A stretch of 5,465 bases of DNA from Frondihabitans sp. (GCA_025464735.1 JAODMX010000181.1:1-5465), one strand, 5' to 3'. Numbered from the stretch's first letter, positions 1 to 5,465 are shown. Notes: generated by a model not told the origin, from the letters alone. Numbers and translations: made by a program.

Positions 1-261
1 GAGTACGGCGACTACGTCTCCGGCCCGCGGGTCATCACGCCCGATGTGAAGGAGAACATGAAGGCCGTTCTCGCCGACATCCAGTCCGGTGCGTTCGCGA
101 AGCGCTTCATCGACGACCAGGATGCAGGCGCGCCGGAGTTCAAGGCGCTCCGGGCGAAGGGTGAGCAGCACCCGATCGAGGCCACCGGCAAGGAGCTGCG
201 CGCGCTCTTCGCCTGGAAGCAGCAGGACTCCGACTACGTCGACGGCAGCGCCGCGCGCTGA
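1..261 (+). CDS. ilvC: Ketol-acid reductoisomerase, C-terminal part (5' truncated by window edge)
   Basis: These are the last 86 codons of acetohydroxyacid (ketol-acid) isomeroreductase. The enzyme isomerises and then reduces, with NADPH, 2-acetolactate or 2-aceto-2-hydroxybutyrate to the dihydroxy acids of the valine and isoleucine pathways; it is cytoplasmic. The visible part opens with [12 protein letters not shown], which in this family directly follows the active-site Ser segment of the knotted C-terminal domain. It continues with [27 protein letters not shown] and [16 protein letters not shown], all family hallmarks. Ending shortly after the conserved 'LR..F.W' motif fits a short class I enzyme of about 340 residues, so roughly three quarters of the gene lies upstream. 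The NADPH-binding domain and most metal ligands are outside the window. It reads in frame from base 1 to TGA at 259-261. A strong hairpin follows 20 bases later. Confidence 0.96.
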   Translation, partial: EYGDYVSGPRVITPDVKENMKAVLADIQSGAFAKRFIDDQDAGAPEFKALRAKGEQHPIEATGKELRALFAWKQQDSDYVDGSAAR

Positions 262-281
262 CGTTGCGCCCCTGCGCTCTG

Positions 282-346
282 ACACCGCTTTCGGCGGAAC
301 ACACCGGTTGTAACAAGTGTGTTCCGCCGAAAGCGGTGTGCTTTTT
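282..346 (+). terminator. Perfect 23-bp stem-loop plus T5, end of ilvC transcript
   Basis: Bases 282-304 and 317-339 are exact reverse complements (23 of 23), separated by a 12-base loop (305-316), and two bases later there is a T5 run (342-346). This is the layout of a factor-independent terminator for ilvC. The stem is unusually long and error-free. Each arm is itself a small palindrome: CCGC/GCGG at 285-288/294-297 on the left and 324-327/333-336 on the right. The right arm could therefore fold alone into a short hairpin just before the T run. There is no matching A run on the left, so a bidirectional terminator is not indicated. Function is inferred from structure only. Confidence 0.85.
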
Positions 347-376
347 GGCCCGGGGGATGCATGGCATGATCGAAGG

Positions 377-1615
377 ATGGCTTTGAGCAAGAAGGCGGTG
401 CACTTCGGTGCCGGCAACATCGGCCGTGGCTTTGTGGGGCAGTTTCTCCACGCCAGCGGTTACGAGGTGGTCTTCGCCGACGTCGACGACACCGTCGTCA
501 GAGCGCTCCGTGAGCAGGCCTCCTACCGGGTGCACGAGGTCGGTGGCCAGTCGAGCGTGGTCTCGGTCGATGGCTACCGGGTCGTCAACAACCGCACCGA
601 AGGGCACGAGATCGTGGCCGAGTTGGCGACGGCCGACATCGTCACGACCTCGGTGGGCCCACGGATCCTGCCGTCTCTCGCCCCGGCGATCGCAGCCGGG
701 CTCGAGGCACGCCCCGAGGGTCTCGCTCCGCTCGTCGTCATTGCCTGCGAGACGGCCATCAACGCCAGTAGCACCCTCGCGACCGTTGTGCGGCAGCGGT
801 ACTCCGGCGACCGAGCGATCTTCGCCAACTGCGAGATCGACCGCATCGTGCCCGAGCAATCGCCCGGCCTCGATGTGACGATCGAGTCCTTCGCCGAGTG
901 GGTCGTCGAGAGCGGACCATTCGAGGGGCGGGCGGAGGTCCCCGAGATTGGCGGAGTGACCTGGGTGGGCGACCTGGCTCCCTTCATTGAGCGGAAGCTC
1001 TTCACCGTCAACACGGCCCACGCGGCCGCGGCCTACTACGGGTTCGAACGCGGCATCGTGAGCGTGCGCGAGGCGCTCTCCGACCCGCACATCCACGCCG
1101 AAGTCCTGGCCGTTCTCGCCGAGACGAAGGCGCTGCTGGTCGACAAGTACGGCTTCGACCCTGACGAGCAGCAGGCTTACATCGAGAACAACCTTGTGCG
1201 AATCGCCAATCCTCATCTGCCCGACACGACGGGTCGTGTCGGCCGCAACCCCCTCAGCAAGCTCAGCCGTCACGAGCGCCTCGTCGGGCCGGCGGCCCAG
1301 CTCGCCGAGCGCGGCATGCCGTTCGACGCCCTGGTCCGGTTGGTTCGCGCCGCGCTCGACTTCGACGTTCCCGACGACGTCGAGAGCCGTGAGCTCCAGG
1401 CGATCCTCCGCACCGGCGCAGCAGTCGAGCTGCTCACCGAAACGCTCACCGGGATCCTTCCCGGGCACCCGATCTCCGCTGCTCTCGTCGCCGCCGTCGC
1501 CGACAAGGTCGGATTCGATTCTGCCGGTCGTCGCCCTGCAGAAGACCGGTCGGGCGTGGCCGCAGCGGGAGGCGTTGCCGCAGCGCGCATCGGCGCGGGT
1601 CGGATCGGCGCATGA
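377..1615 (+). CDS. mtlD: Mannitol-1-phosphate 5-dehydrogenase
   Basis: NAD-dependent interconversion of D-mannitol 1-phosphate and fructose 6-phosphate in the cytoplasm. The protein is 412 residues from ATG 377. An N-terminal Rossmann domain shows HFGAGNIGRGF (residues 9-19) and the cofactor Asp of FADVD (D35). The polyol-dehydrogenase active-site pattern K-x4-N-x2-H is present at K207, N212 and H215 inside ERKLFTVNTAH, and a helical C-terminal domain runs to about residue 378. Similarity to E. coli MtlD (382 residues) is clear along this length; the last 30 or so residues are an extra Ala/Gly/Arg-rich tail. GTG 317 is in frame but lies inside the terminator stem, so I prefer ATG 377. TTG 383 is possible, because GAAGGA (372-377) would be a well-placed ribosome binding site for it. 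The stop overlaps the next gene by four bases (ATGA), implying translational coupling. No PTS or mtl regulator is nearby, so synthesis as well as catabolism of mannitol is possible. Confidence 0.93.
   Translation: MALSKKAVHFGAGNIGRGFVGQFLHASGYEVVFADVDDTVVRALREQASYRVHEVGGQSSVVSVDGYRVVNNRTEGHEIVAELATADIVTTSVGPRILPSLAPAIAAGLEARPEGLAPLVVIACETAINASSTLATVVRQRYSGDRAIFANCEIDRIVPEQSPGLDVTIESFAEWVVESGPFEGRAEVPEIGGVTWVGDLAPFIERKLFTVNTAHAAAAYYGFERGIVSVREALSDPHIHAEVLAVLAETKALLVDKYGFDPDEQQAYIENNLVRIANPHLPDTTGRVGRNPLSKLSRHERLVGPAAQLAERGMPFDALVRLVRAALDFDVPDDVESRELQAILRTGAAVELLTETLTGILPGHPISAALVAAVADKVGFDSAGRRPAEDRSGVAAAGGVAAARIGAGRIGA
1554..1611 (+). repeat. Short in-frame direct repeats encoding the MtlD C-terminal tail
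   Basis: Two 14-base segments, 1554-1567 and 1572-1585, match except for one base and sit 18 bases apart. Two copies of ATCGGCGC follow at 1589-1596 and 1604-1611, 15 bases apart. Both periods are multiples of three, so the repeats appear in the protein as VAAA twice and RIGA twice, all downstream of the conserved MtlD fold. The pattern suggests the tail grew by slippage or local duplication up to the overlap with the next start codon. A by-chance origin in G+C-rich DNA cannot be excluded. Confidence 0.55.
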
Positions 1616-2085
1616 CCTCTGATACCGGCCGCGACGAAACGGGAGTCGGCACCCGCGACGACGACGACGAAGACGACGACGAAGCCCTCCGCTGGGGAGC
1701 GTCGAGCGACAAGAGCTACGTCGAGGGCCCGGCCGTGCCGCAGACCGCCGTCGCCGAAGATGACGACGAAGACGACGACGAGCTGCCTCCCGGAGTCATG
1801 AGCTCGGGAATGCTCGTCGTGCACGGCGTCTTCGCGGCGATCATGATCCTGTCGGTTGTTGCCTGGCTGAAGTCCATCGGCAGTGTCCAACCCTCGTTCG
1901 GCAGCCCCATCGCTGACTGGATGTGGCGGATCGGCACCTGGTTCGCCGTTGCGGCTCCCGCTCTGTGGTTCGCCGGAACGATCGTCCTCATCCCGACCGC
2001 GGAGTCTCGCCGTCGTGTGCTTGCCTTCCTCGTCGGCGTCGTGATCCTCCTCCCGTGGCCCTTCCTGATCGGAGCCTTCGCGTGA
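1612..2085 (+). CDS. Small three-helix membrane protein with two acidic runs, function unknown
   Basis: A 157-residue protein of unknown function. The first 60 or so residues are hydrophilic and very acidic, with runs DDDDEDDDE (16-24) and DDDEDDDE (50-57) separated by a segment containing EALRWG and a Pro/Val-rich stretch. Three likely transmembrane segments follow, at about 66-89, 106-128 and 136-156, the last containing LLPWPF. The loop ESRRR (131-135) is basic, and the positive-inside rule would put it in the cytoplasm. The acidic N-terminus would then face outside if there are exactly three helices; I hold that topology loosely. The start ATG overlaps the mtlD stop and the end overlaps the next gene, so all three are probably co-translated. 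From memory, small Microbacteriaceae proteins of this type are sometimes labelled 'DNA polymerase III subunit gamma/tau' in databases. Nothing here supports that: there is no ATPase motif and the protein is membrane-embedded. Real-gene status is supported by the overlaps and the consistent codon bias. Confidence 0.85.
   Translation: MTSDTGRDETGVGTRDDDDEDDDEALRWGASSDKSYVEGPAVPQTAVAEDDDEDDDELPPGVMSSGMLVVHGVFAAIMILSVVAWLKSIGSVQPSFGSPIADWMWRIGTWFAVAAPALWFAGTIVLIPTAESRRRVLAFLVGVVILLPWPFLIGAFA
1663..1781 (+). repeat. Exact 20-base direct repeat coding the two Asp/Glu runs
   Basis: GACGACGAAGACGACGACGA occurs at 1663-1682 and again at 1762-1781, exactly 99 bases (33 codons) apart and in the same frame. 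Each copy lies in a wider GAC/GAA-rich stretch (1657-1683 and 1759-1782) that encodes a run of eight or nine acidic residues. The copies sit in otherwise different surroundings. Either a duplication or independent growth of a GAC triplet tract would explain it. Such tracts can vary in length between strains by slippage; that is inference. Confidence 0.8.
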
Positions 2086-2489
2086 CCGTTTCGCCCGACA
2101 CCCCCTTCGCGGTCAACGAAGAAGACGATCGCGAAGAGGTCCTGCCGAGTCCGCGGGCCGCGACCATCGTGCTCGTCGTCGCGGCGGTTGTCTTCGCGTG
2201 GTCGGTCTGGGCGGCAGTCGGCAACCTCGTCCAGGTCCCGTCGCAATTCGGCGCCTATCGCGACTTCGTGACGAAGGGCGGTGCCCCCGAACTGGCGAAG
2301 AACACGCCGTGGGTTGCGCTGATCGCCTCGCTCGTGGCTCCCGTGGTCGGCTACGTTGCCGCCCTGTGGCTCGGGCGTCGTCGCGGCCTTCGCTCGCGCG
2401 TCATCCTCTTCGTCGTCGCCTATGCCGCGGTGTGTGCGCTCACGGTCAGCCTGACCGCCTACGTCTTCCAGACGTCCGCGCTGTTCTAG
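2082..2489 (+). CDS. Small three-helix membrane protein with acidic N-terminus, function unknown
   Basis: A 135-residue protein starting at GTG 2082, whose last two bases form part of the TGA of the preceding gene (GTGA overlap). GGAG at 2071-2074 is well placed as its ribosome binding site. A hydrophilic N-terminus with EEDDREE (13-19) precedes three likely transmembrane segments at about 26-47, 76-98 and 106-129. The first two are joined by a loop of about 28 residues (QVPSQFGAYRDF...LAKNTPW), and the second and third by a short basic loop GRRRGLRSR (98-106), probably cytoplasmic. Its plan (acidic head, three helices, basic loop between helices two and three) mirrors that of the preceding gene, so the two may be partners or distant paralogues. 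I do not recognise a functional domain. I recall, without being able to check, that similar small proteins are sometimes labelled 'bacitracin resistance protein'; the sequence does not show undecaprenyl-pyrophosphate phosphatase motifs, so I do not adopt that name. Confidence 0.85.
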   Translation: MTVSPDTPFAVNEEDDREEVLPSPRAATIVLVVAAVVFAWSVWAAVGNLVQVPSQFGAYRDFVTKGGAPELAKNTPWVALIASLVAPVVGYVAALWLGRRRGLRSRVILFVVAYAAVCALTVSLTAYVFQTSALF

Positions 2490-2514
2490 GCTCGGCTGCC
2501 ACCTTCGGCCCGAC

Positions 2515-2543
2515 GGCCCGACGATCCGAATATGGTCCGGGCC
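2515..2543 (+). terminator. Imperfect hairpin after the mtlD cassette, possible terminator
   Basis: GGCCCG (2515-2520) pairs with CGGGCC (2538-2543). Inside it, GA(T)CC (2523-2527) can pair with GGTC (2534-2537) around the loop GAATAT. It begins 26 bases after the stop of the second membrane-protein gene, so it could end that transcript. No T run follows, so an intrinsic terminator of the usual kind is uncertain. The 5' part lies in a tandem CGGCCCGA x2 (2506-2521), which offers an alternative pairing register. Confidence 0.4.
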
Positions 2544-2572
2544 ACCTGGGCAAATTCTGCTGATTCCCAGGT
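2544..2572. repeat. Inverted repeat ACCTGGG / CCCAGGT with AT-rich loop
   Basis: ACCTGGG at 2544-2550 is the exact reverse complement of CCCAGGT at 2566-2572, across a 15-base loop that is the most AT-rich patch of this gap. It directly abuts the preceding hairpin. It could be a second RNA hairpin at the end of the mtlD unit or a spaced operator half-site pair ahead of serA. Nothing in the sequence decides between these. Confidence 0.4.
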
Positions 2573-2588
2573 TCGCGGTCGAGAGCGC

Positions 2589-2618
2589 CCTGCGGGGCCC
2601 GGAACGCAGGATCCCCGC
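2589..2618. repeat. Two overlapping, mutually exclusive inverted repeats upstream of serA
   Basis: CCTGCG (2589-2594) pairs with CGCAGG (2605-2610), while GCGGGG (2592-2597) pairs with CCCCGC (2613-2618). The left arms share bases 2592-2594, so only one can form at a time. They lie just upstream of the most plausible serA -10 element (2622-2627). If that promoter is right they are DNA sites rather than leader RNA. In DNA this G+C-rich, short repeats of this kind also arise by chance. Confidence 0.35.
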
Positions 2619-2621
2619 CGA

Positions 2622-2655
2622 TAGTGTGAGAGAAGTTCCCAGCCGCCTAGGTGGC
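2622..2655 (+). promoter_or_regulatory. Tentative serA -10 element and downstream near-palindrome
   Basis: TAGTGT at 2622-2627 fits the minimal actinobacterial -10 pattern TAnnnT. No convincing -35 is visible at 17 bases (CCGGAA at 2599-2604). A start near 2634 would give a leader of about 60 bases. Within that leader, 2642-2655 is a 14-base near-palindrome centred on CCTAGG (GCCGCCTAGGTGGC, one unmatched pair), which could be an operator. Both calls are weak and rest on position and pattern only. Confidence 0.3.
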
Positions 2656-2684
2656 CGGGTTCGTTTCGACCCCGACCCCAGCGT

Positions 2685-2698
2685 AAGGATCCGTCTTG
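2685..2698 (+). promoter_or_regulatory. serA ribosome binding site and TTG start
   Basis: AAGGA at 2685-2689 is followed, after six bases, by TTG at 2696-2698. This decides the start: reading from TTG gives (M)[19 protein letters not shown], which lines up with the N-terminus of mycobacterial SerA (MSLPVVLIADKLAPSTVAAL). The next in-frame ATG is far inside the conserved domain. Confidence 0.85.
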
Positions 2699-4285
2699 GC
2701 CAAGCCGATCGTGTTGATCGCCGAAGAACTCTCTCCAGCCACCGTCGACGCTCTCGGCCCGGACTTCGACGTGCGGAACGTCGACGGGACTGACCGTCCC
2801 GCCCTGCTGGCCGCACTCGCCGAGGCGAACGCGATCCTCGTGCGTTCCGCGACCAAGGTCGACGCCGAGGCGATCGCCGCGGCTCCGAACCTCCGGGTCG
2901 TCGCCCGCGCGGGTGTCGGGCTCGACAACGTCGACATCAAGTCGGCGACGAACGCCGGCGTCATGGTCGTCAATGCCCCGACCTCAAACATCATCTCGGC
3001 GGCGGAGCTGACCGTGGGGCACGTCCTGAGCCTCGCCCGGCACATCCCGGCCGCGCACAACGCGCTCGCCCAGGGGCAGTGGAAGCGCTCGAAGTTCACG
3101 GGAGTCGAGCTCTTCGAGAAGACGGTCGGCATCATCGGACTCGGCCGGATCGGTGCGCTCATCACGGCCCGCCTGCAGGCGTTCGGAATGAACATCGTCG
3201 CCTACGACCCCTATGTCACGCCCGCTCGCGCCCAGCAGCTCGGTGTCACCCTTCTCGATCTCGACGAGCTTCTCGAGACCGCTGACTTCGTCACGATCCA
3301 CATGCCCAAGACGCCGGAGACGACGGGCATGATCTCGACCCAGCAGCTCGCGCTGATGAAGCCGACCGCGTACGTCGTCAATGTCGCCCGCGGGGGTCTC
3401 ATCGATGAGGACGCCCTCTACCAGGCGCTCAAGAACGATGTCATCGCCGGCGCCGGTCTCGACGTGTTCGTTTCGGAGCCTCCGACGAACCTCGACCTGC
3501 TCGCGCTCGACAACGTCGTCGTGACGCCTCACCTCGGTGCCTCGACCGACGAGGCACAGGAGAAGGCGGGCGTCTCGGTCGCGCGCTCGGTGCGTCTCGC
3601 CCTCGGTGGAGAGCTCGTGCCCGATGCGGTCAACGTCGCCGGGGGAGTGATCGACGAATACGTCCGGCCGGGAATCCCCTTGATCGAGAAGCTGGGGCAG
3701 ATCTTCGCGGGTCTGGCGGACAGCCCCCTCACCACGATCGACGTGGAGGTGCACGGCGACCTCACCGAGTACGACGTCAGCGTGCTGAAGCTCGCCGCGC
3801 TCAAGGGCGTCTTCTCGGATGCTGTGCAAGAGACCGTGAGCTACGTCAACGCGCCGGTCCTGGCCGAGCAGAGGGGCATCACCGTCCGCCTCCTCACCGA
3901 CGCTGTCTCGGACGAGTACCGCAACATCCTGACCATCCGTGGAGCGCTCGCGGATGGCCGTCAGATCTCGGTATCCGGAACCCTGACCGGACCCAAGCAG
4001 GTCGAGAAGATCGTCGGCATCAACGGCTACGACGTCGAGGTGCCGATCGCGAAGCACCACATCGTGATGCTCTACACCGACCGACCGGGAATCGTCGCCG
4101 TCTACGGCAAGGAGTTCGGCGAAGCCGGCATCAACATCGCCGGCATGCAGATCGCCCGGACGAGTGCGGGAGGGACCGCGCTCAGTGTGCTGACCATCGA
4201 TAGCCCGGCGCCCGAGGGGCTTCTCGAGAAGGTGCGCCGCGCGATCGACGCTGACGTCATGCAGGAGATCGACGTCACGCTCTAG
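2696..4285 (+). CDS. serA: D-3-phosphoglycerate dehydrogenase, long form with ACT domain
   Basis: Oxidises 3-phosphoglycerate to 3-phosphohydroxypyruvate with NAD+, the first step of serine synthesis, in the cytoplasm. At 529 residues it matches the long type known from Mycobacterium (528). The substrate domain parts are about 1-100 and 285-317, and the NAD domain about 101-284 with GLGRIG (148-153). The catalytic residues expected of the 2-hydroxyacid dehydrogenase family are present: R232 in NVARGGL, E261 in SEPP and H279 in TPHLGAS. An intervening regulatory domain runs from about 318 to 450, and an ACT domain from about 455 to 529. In the ACT domain Y460, D462 (YTDRPG) and N480 (GIN) correspond to the serine-contacting Tyr461, Asp463 and Asn481 of the mycobacterial enzyme. 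Feedback inhibition by serine is therefore expected. The TTG start may lower translation. The gene is preceded by a 206-base gap and followed by a hairpin, so it may be monocistronic. Confidence 0.97.
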   Translation: MAKPIVLIAEELSPATVDALGPDFDVRNVDGTDRPALLAALAEANAILVRSATKVDAEAIAAAPNLRVVARAGVGLDNVDIKSATNAGVMVVNAPTSNIISAAELTVGHVLSLARHIPAAHNALAQGQWKRSKFTGVELFEKTVGIIGLGRIGALITARLQAFGMNIVAYDPYVTPARAQQLGVTLLDLDELLETADFVTIHMPKTPETTGMISTQQLALMKPTAYVVNVARGGLIDEDALYQALKNDVIAGAGLDVFVSEPPTNLDLLALDNVVVTPHLGASTDEAQEKAGVSVARSVRLALGGELVPDAVNVAGGVIDEYVRPGIPLIEKLGQIFAGLADSPLTTIDVEVHGDLTEYDVSVLKLAALKGVFSDAVQETVSYVNAPVLAEQRGITVRLLTDAVSDEYRNILTIRGALADGRQISVSGTLTGPKQVEKIVGINGYDVEVPIAKHHIVMLYTDRPGIVAVYGKEFGEAGINIAGMQIARTSAGGTALSVLTIDSPAPEGLLEKVRRAIDADVMQEIDVTL

Positions 4286-4315
4286 CTTTCGCCCGGATCC
4301 GGACGCGTCAGCTCT

Positions 4316-4351
4316 CGAAGGGCCCTGTGGAGAACTCCATGGGGCTCTTTG
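4316..4351 (+). terminator. Continuous 16-bp hairpin between serA and leuB
   Basis: Bases 4316-4331 can pair without interruption with 4336-4351 around a 4-base loop (4332-4335): twelve Watson-Crick and four G-T pairs, G+C-rich in the middle, with CTCTTT on the descending arm. It starts 30 bases after the serA stop. A terminator for serA is the plainest reading. The T's are part of the stem and no T run follows, so partial termination or an RNA-processing/attenuation role is possible. The right arm also contains a mini-ORF start (4339). Confidence 0.6.
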
Positions 4352-4362
4352 CGCGTCGGTAA
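4339..4362 (+). other. Seven-codon mini-ORF in the leuB upstream region (speculative)
   Basis: ATG 4339 opens MGLFARR and stops at TAA 4360-4362. GGAG (4329-4332) lies six bases upstream of the ATG, which is ideal Shine-Dalgarno spacing. Both the GGAG and the ATG are buried in the 16-bp hairpin. Only one Leu codon is present, so it is not a classical leucine attenuator peptide. It would be transcribed only by read-through from serA or from a promoter inside or just after serA. Expression is unproven and chance is a fair explanation. Confidence 0.2.
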
Positions 4363-4392
4363 GCTGGACAGGTCAGTACCGATCGCGAGGAG
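4360..4392 (+). promoter_or_regulatory. leuB ribosome binding site, with a tentative -10
   Basis: GAGGAG at 4387-4392, five bases before ATG 4398, is a strong ribosome binding site and fixes the leuB start. TAAGCT at 4360-4365 fits TAnnnT and would start a transcript near 4372. No good -35 is seen, because that position falls inside the hairpin. The binding site is solid; the -10 is weak. Confidence 0.5.
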
Positions 4393-4397
4393 TTTCC

Positions 4398-5465
4398 ATG
4401 AGCCGCACCGTCAAATTGGCCGCCATTCCCGGCGACGGGATCGGCCCCGAAGTCGTCGCCGAGGCGCTCAAGGTGCTGCACGCCGTCACGGCCGGCGGTG
4501 AGGTCACGTTCGACGTCACCGAGTTCTCGCTCGGCGCCGGGCATTACAAGGCGACCGGCGACATCTTGACCGACGACGACCTCGCCGCGATTTCGTCGCA
4601 CGACGTGATTCTGCTGGGGGCGGTCGGGGGCGATCCGAGGGATCCTGCGCTTCGCGGCGGCATCATCGAGCGTGGGCTTCTGCTCAAGCTCCGCTTCGCC
4701 CTCGACCACTACGTCAACCTGCGTCCGACCAAGGTCTACCCGGGTGTCCCGTCGCCCCTGTCCAACCCTGGTGACGTCGACTTCGTTGTCGTCCGCGAAG
4801 GCACCGAGGGCCCTTACGTCGGCAACGGTGGCTCTCTTCGCACCGGCACGCCGCAGGAGATTGCCAACGAAGTCAGCGTGAACACCGCGTACGGCGTCGA
4901 GCGGGTCGTCCGTTACGCCTTCGCGCTCGCAGCGCGGCGTCCCGCCCACCGGCTCACCCTGGTGCACAAGACCAATGTGCTGGTCTTCTCGGGCTCGCTC
5001 TGGCAACGGAGCGTCGACGCTGTTTCGGCCGAGTTCCCGGATGTTGTGGTCGACTACCAGCACGTTGACGCGGCGACCATCCATCTCGTCGCCGATCCTG
5101 CTAGGTTCGACGTAATCGTTACGGACAACCTCTTCGGCGACATCCTCACCGATCTGGCCGGCGCGATCAGCGGCGGCATCGGCCTGGCGGCCTCGGGCAA
5201 CATCAACCCCGACGGCACCTTCCCCAGCATGTTCGAGCCGGTCCACGGTTCCGCTCCCGACATCGCGGGCCAGCAGAAGGCCGACCCCACCGCCGCGATC
5301 CTGTCGACGGCCCTGCTCCTCGACCATCTCGGTCTCCCCGACGAGGCGGCCCGGGTCACGCGGGCGGTCGAGGCCGACATCGAGGAACGAGCCGGGATTT
5401 CCGGAGCGCGATCGACGACCGAGATCGGCGACGCCATCGCGCAGGCCGTCGCCCGCGTCTCCACC
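4398..5465 (+). CDS. leuB: 3-isopropylmalate dehydrogenase (open at right window edge)
   Basis: Catalyses NAD-dependent oxidation and decarboxylation of (2R,3S)-3-isopropylmalate to 2-oxoisocaproate, the third enzymatic stage of leucine synthesis, in the cytoplasm. 356 codons are visible with no stop before the edge. Because actinobacterial LeuB is usually about 340-355 residues, only a few codons are probably missing. Family motifs in order: [10 protein letters not shown] (10-19), LLGAVGGDP (72-80), LRF with R99 and NLRP with R109, [10 protein letters not shown] (131-140, R133 and Y140), VHKTNVL with K191, and HVDAA with D224. [11 protein letters not shown] (242-252) carries metal ligands D248 and D252, and [12 protein letters not shown] (280-291) has the Asp (D288) typical of NAD rather than NADP use. 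All expected catalytic residues are present. The N-terminus agrees with the mycobacterial protein apart from a few extra leading residues. The gap from serA is 112 bases and holds a hairpin, so an own promoter is likely. Confidence 0.96.
   Translation, partial: MSRTVKLAAIPGDGIGPEVVAEALKVLHAVTAGGEVTFDVTEFSLGAGHYKATGDILTDDDLAAISSHDVILLGAVGGDPRDPALRGGIIERGLLLKLRFALDHYVNLRPTKVYPGVPSPLSNPGDVDFVVVREGTEGPYVGNGGSLRTGTPQEIANEVSVNTAYGVERVVRYAFALAARRPAHRLTLVHKTNVLVFSGSLWQRSVDAVSAEFPDVVVDYQHVDAATIHLVADPARFDVIVTDNLFGDILTDLAGAISGGIGLAASGNINPDGTFPSMFEPVHGSAPDIAGQQKADPTAAILSTALLLDHLGLPDEAARVTRAVEADIEERAGISGARSTTEIGDAIAQAVARVST

Noticed and set aside
357..371. ATGCAT / GCATGGCATGATC motif as an mtlD promoter or operator
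   Set aside because: The best -10 match (CATGAT, 365-370) has only a 14-base spacer to TTGGCC (345-350), too short for a normal sigma-70 type promoter.
317..376. Extension of mtlD to GTG 317
   Set aside because: The added codons are the right arm of the terminator stem and have no counterpart in MtlD, which begins only a few residues before HFGAGNIG.
140..1468. Long open frame on the minus strand across ilvC end and mtlD (442 codons)
   Set aside because: It is antisense to two confidently identified genes, has no family resemblance, and runs straight through the terminator hairpin; such frames arise from G/C-biased third positions.
1923..2081. Extension of the second membrane protein upstream to ATG 1923
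   Set aside because: It would overlap the helices of the preceding gene by about 160 bases in another frame; GTG 2082 has a GGAG at the right distance and forms the GTGA overlap.
1716..2816. Minus-strand open frame of 366 codons over the two membrane proteins and the serA start
   Set aside because: Arg/Gly/Pro-rich composition typical of a shadow frame; it crosses two genes and an intergenic region full of inverted repeats.
2984..4060. Minus-strand open frame of 358 codons inside serA
   Set aside because: Fully antisense to serA, Asp/Glu/Arg-rich with no hydrophobic core pattern; a codon-bias shadow.
4293..4302. Ten-base palindrome CCGGATCCGG after the serA stop
   Set aside because: It has no loop, so it would fold poorly as RNA, and a single 10-base palindrome in G+C-rich DNA is weak evidence for an operator.
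4308..5327. Minus-strand open frame of 339 codons opposite leuB
   Set aside because: Antisense to a complete set of LeuB motifs; composition is that of a shadow frame.

Overview
The window reads as a chromosomal, core-metabolism stretch from a high-G+C actinobacterium, most likely a member of the Microbacteriaceae. This rests on the strong G/C third-position bias, GTG and TTG starts, the long 529-residue SerA with a C-terminal ACT domain as in Mycobacterium, and LeuB and IlvC sequences of actinobacterial type. No transposase, integrase, tRNA, rRNA, CRISPR array or phage gene is visible. All six genes lie on the + strand.

Layout. Positions 1-261 are the last 86 codons of ilvC (ketol-acid reductoisomerase). 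A perfect 23-bp stem-loop followed by five T residues (282-346) closes that transcript. Then comes a tightly coupled three-gene unit: mtlD (mannitol-1-phosphate 5-dehydrogenase, 377-1615), a 157-residue three-helix membrane protein with two Asp/Glu runs (1612-2085), and a 135-residue three-helix membrane protein with an acidic N-terminus (2082-2489). The genes overlap by four bases at each junction (ATGA, then GTGA). The 206-base gap 2490-2695 contains no gene but is full of inverted repeats. serA (2696-4285) starts at TTG behind a good ribosome binding site. A 112-base gap holds a continuous 16-bp hairpin and a seven-codon mini-ORF. leuB (4398 to the window end) is open at the right edge but is probably almost complete.

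How the genes relate. IlvC (valine/isoleucine, and leucine precursor), SerA (first step of serine from 3-phosphoglycerate) and LeuB (third enzyme of leucine synthesis) form an amino-acid biosynthesis neighbourhood. The mtlD-membrane-membrane cassette sits inside it, with its own apparent boundaries. MtlD links fructose 6-phosphate to mannitol 1-phosphate, but no mannitol PTS or mtl regulator lies in the window, so the direction of flux cannot be told. The two membrane proteins have no recognisable catalytic domain.

I see no clear new defence or mobile system. The parts that deserve a second look are the mtlD/membrane-pair cassette, the two junction hairpins, and the mini-ORF in front of leuB.
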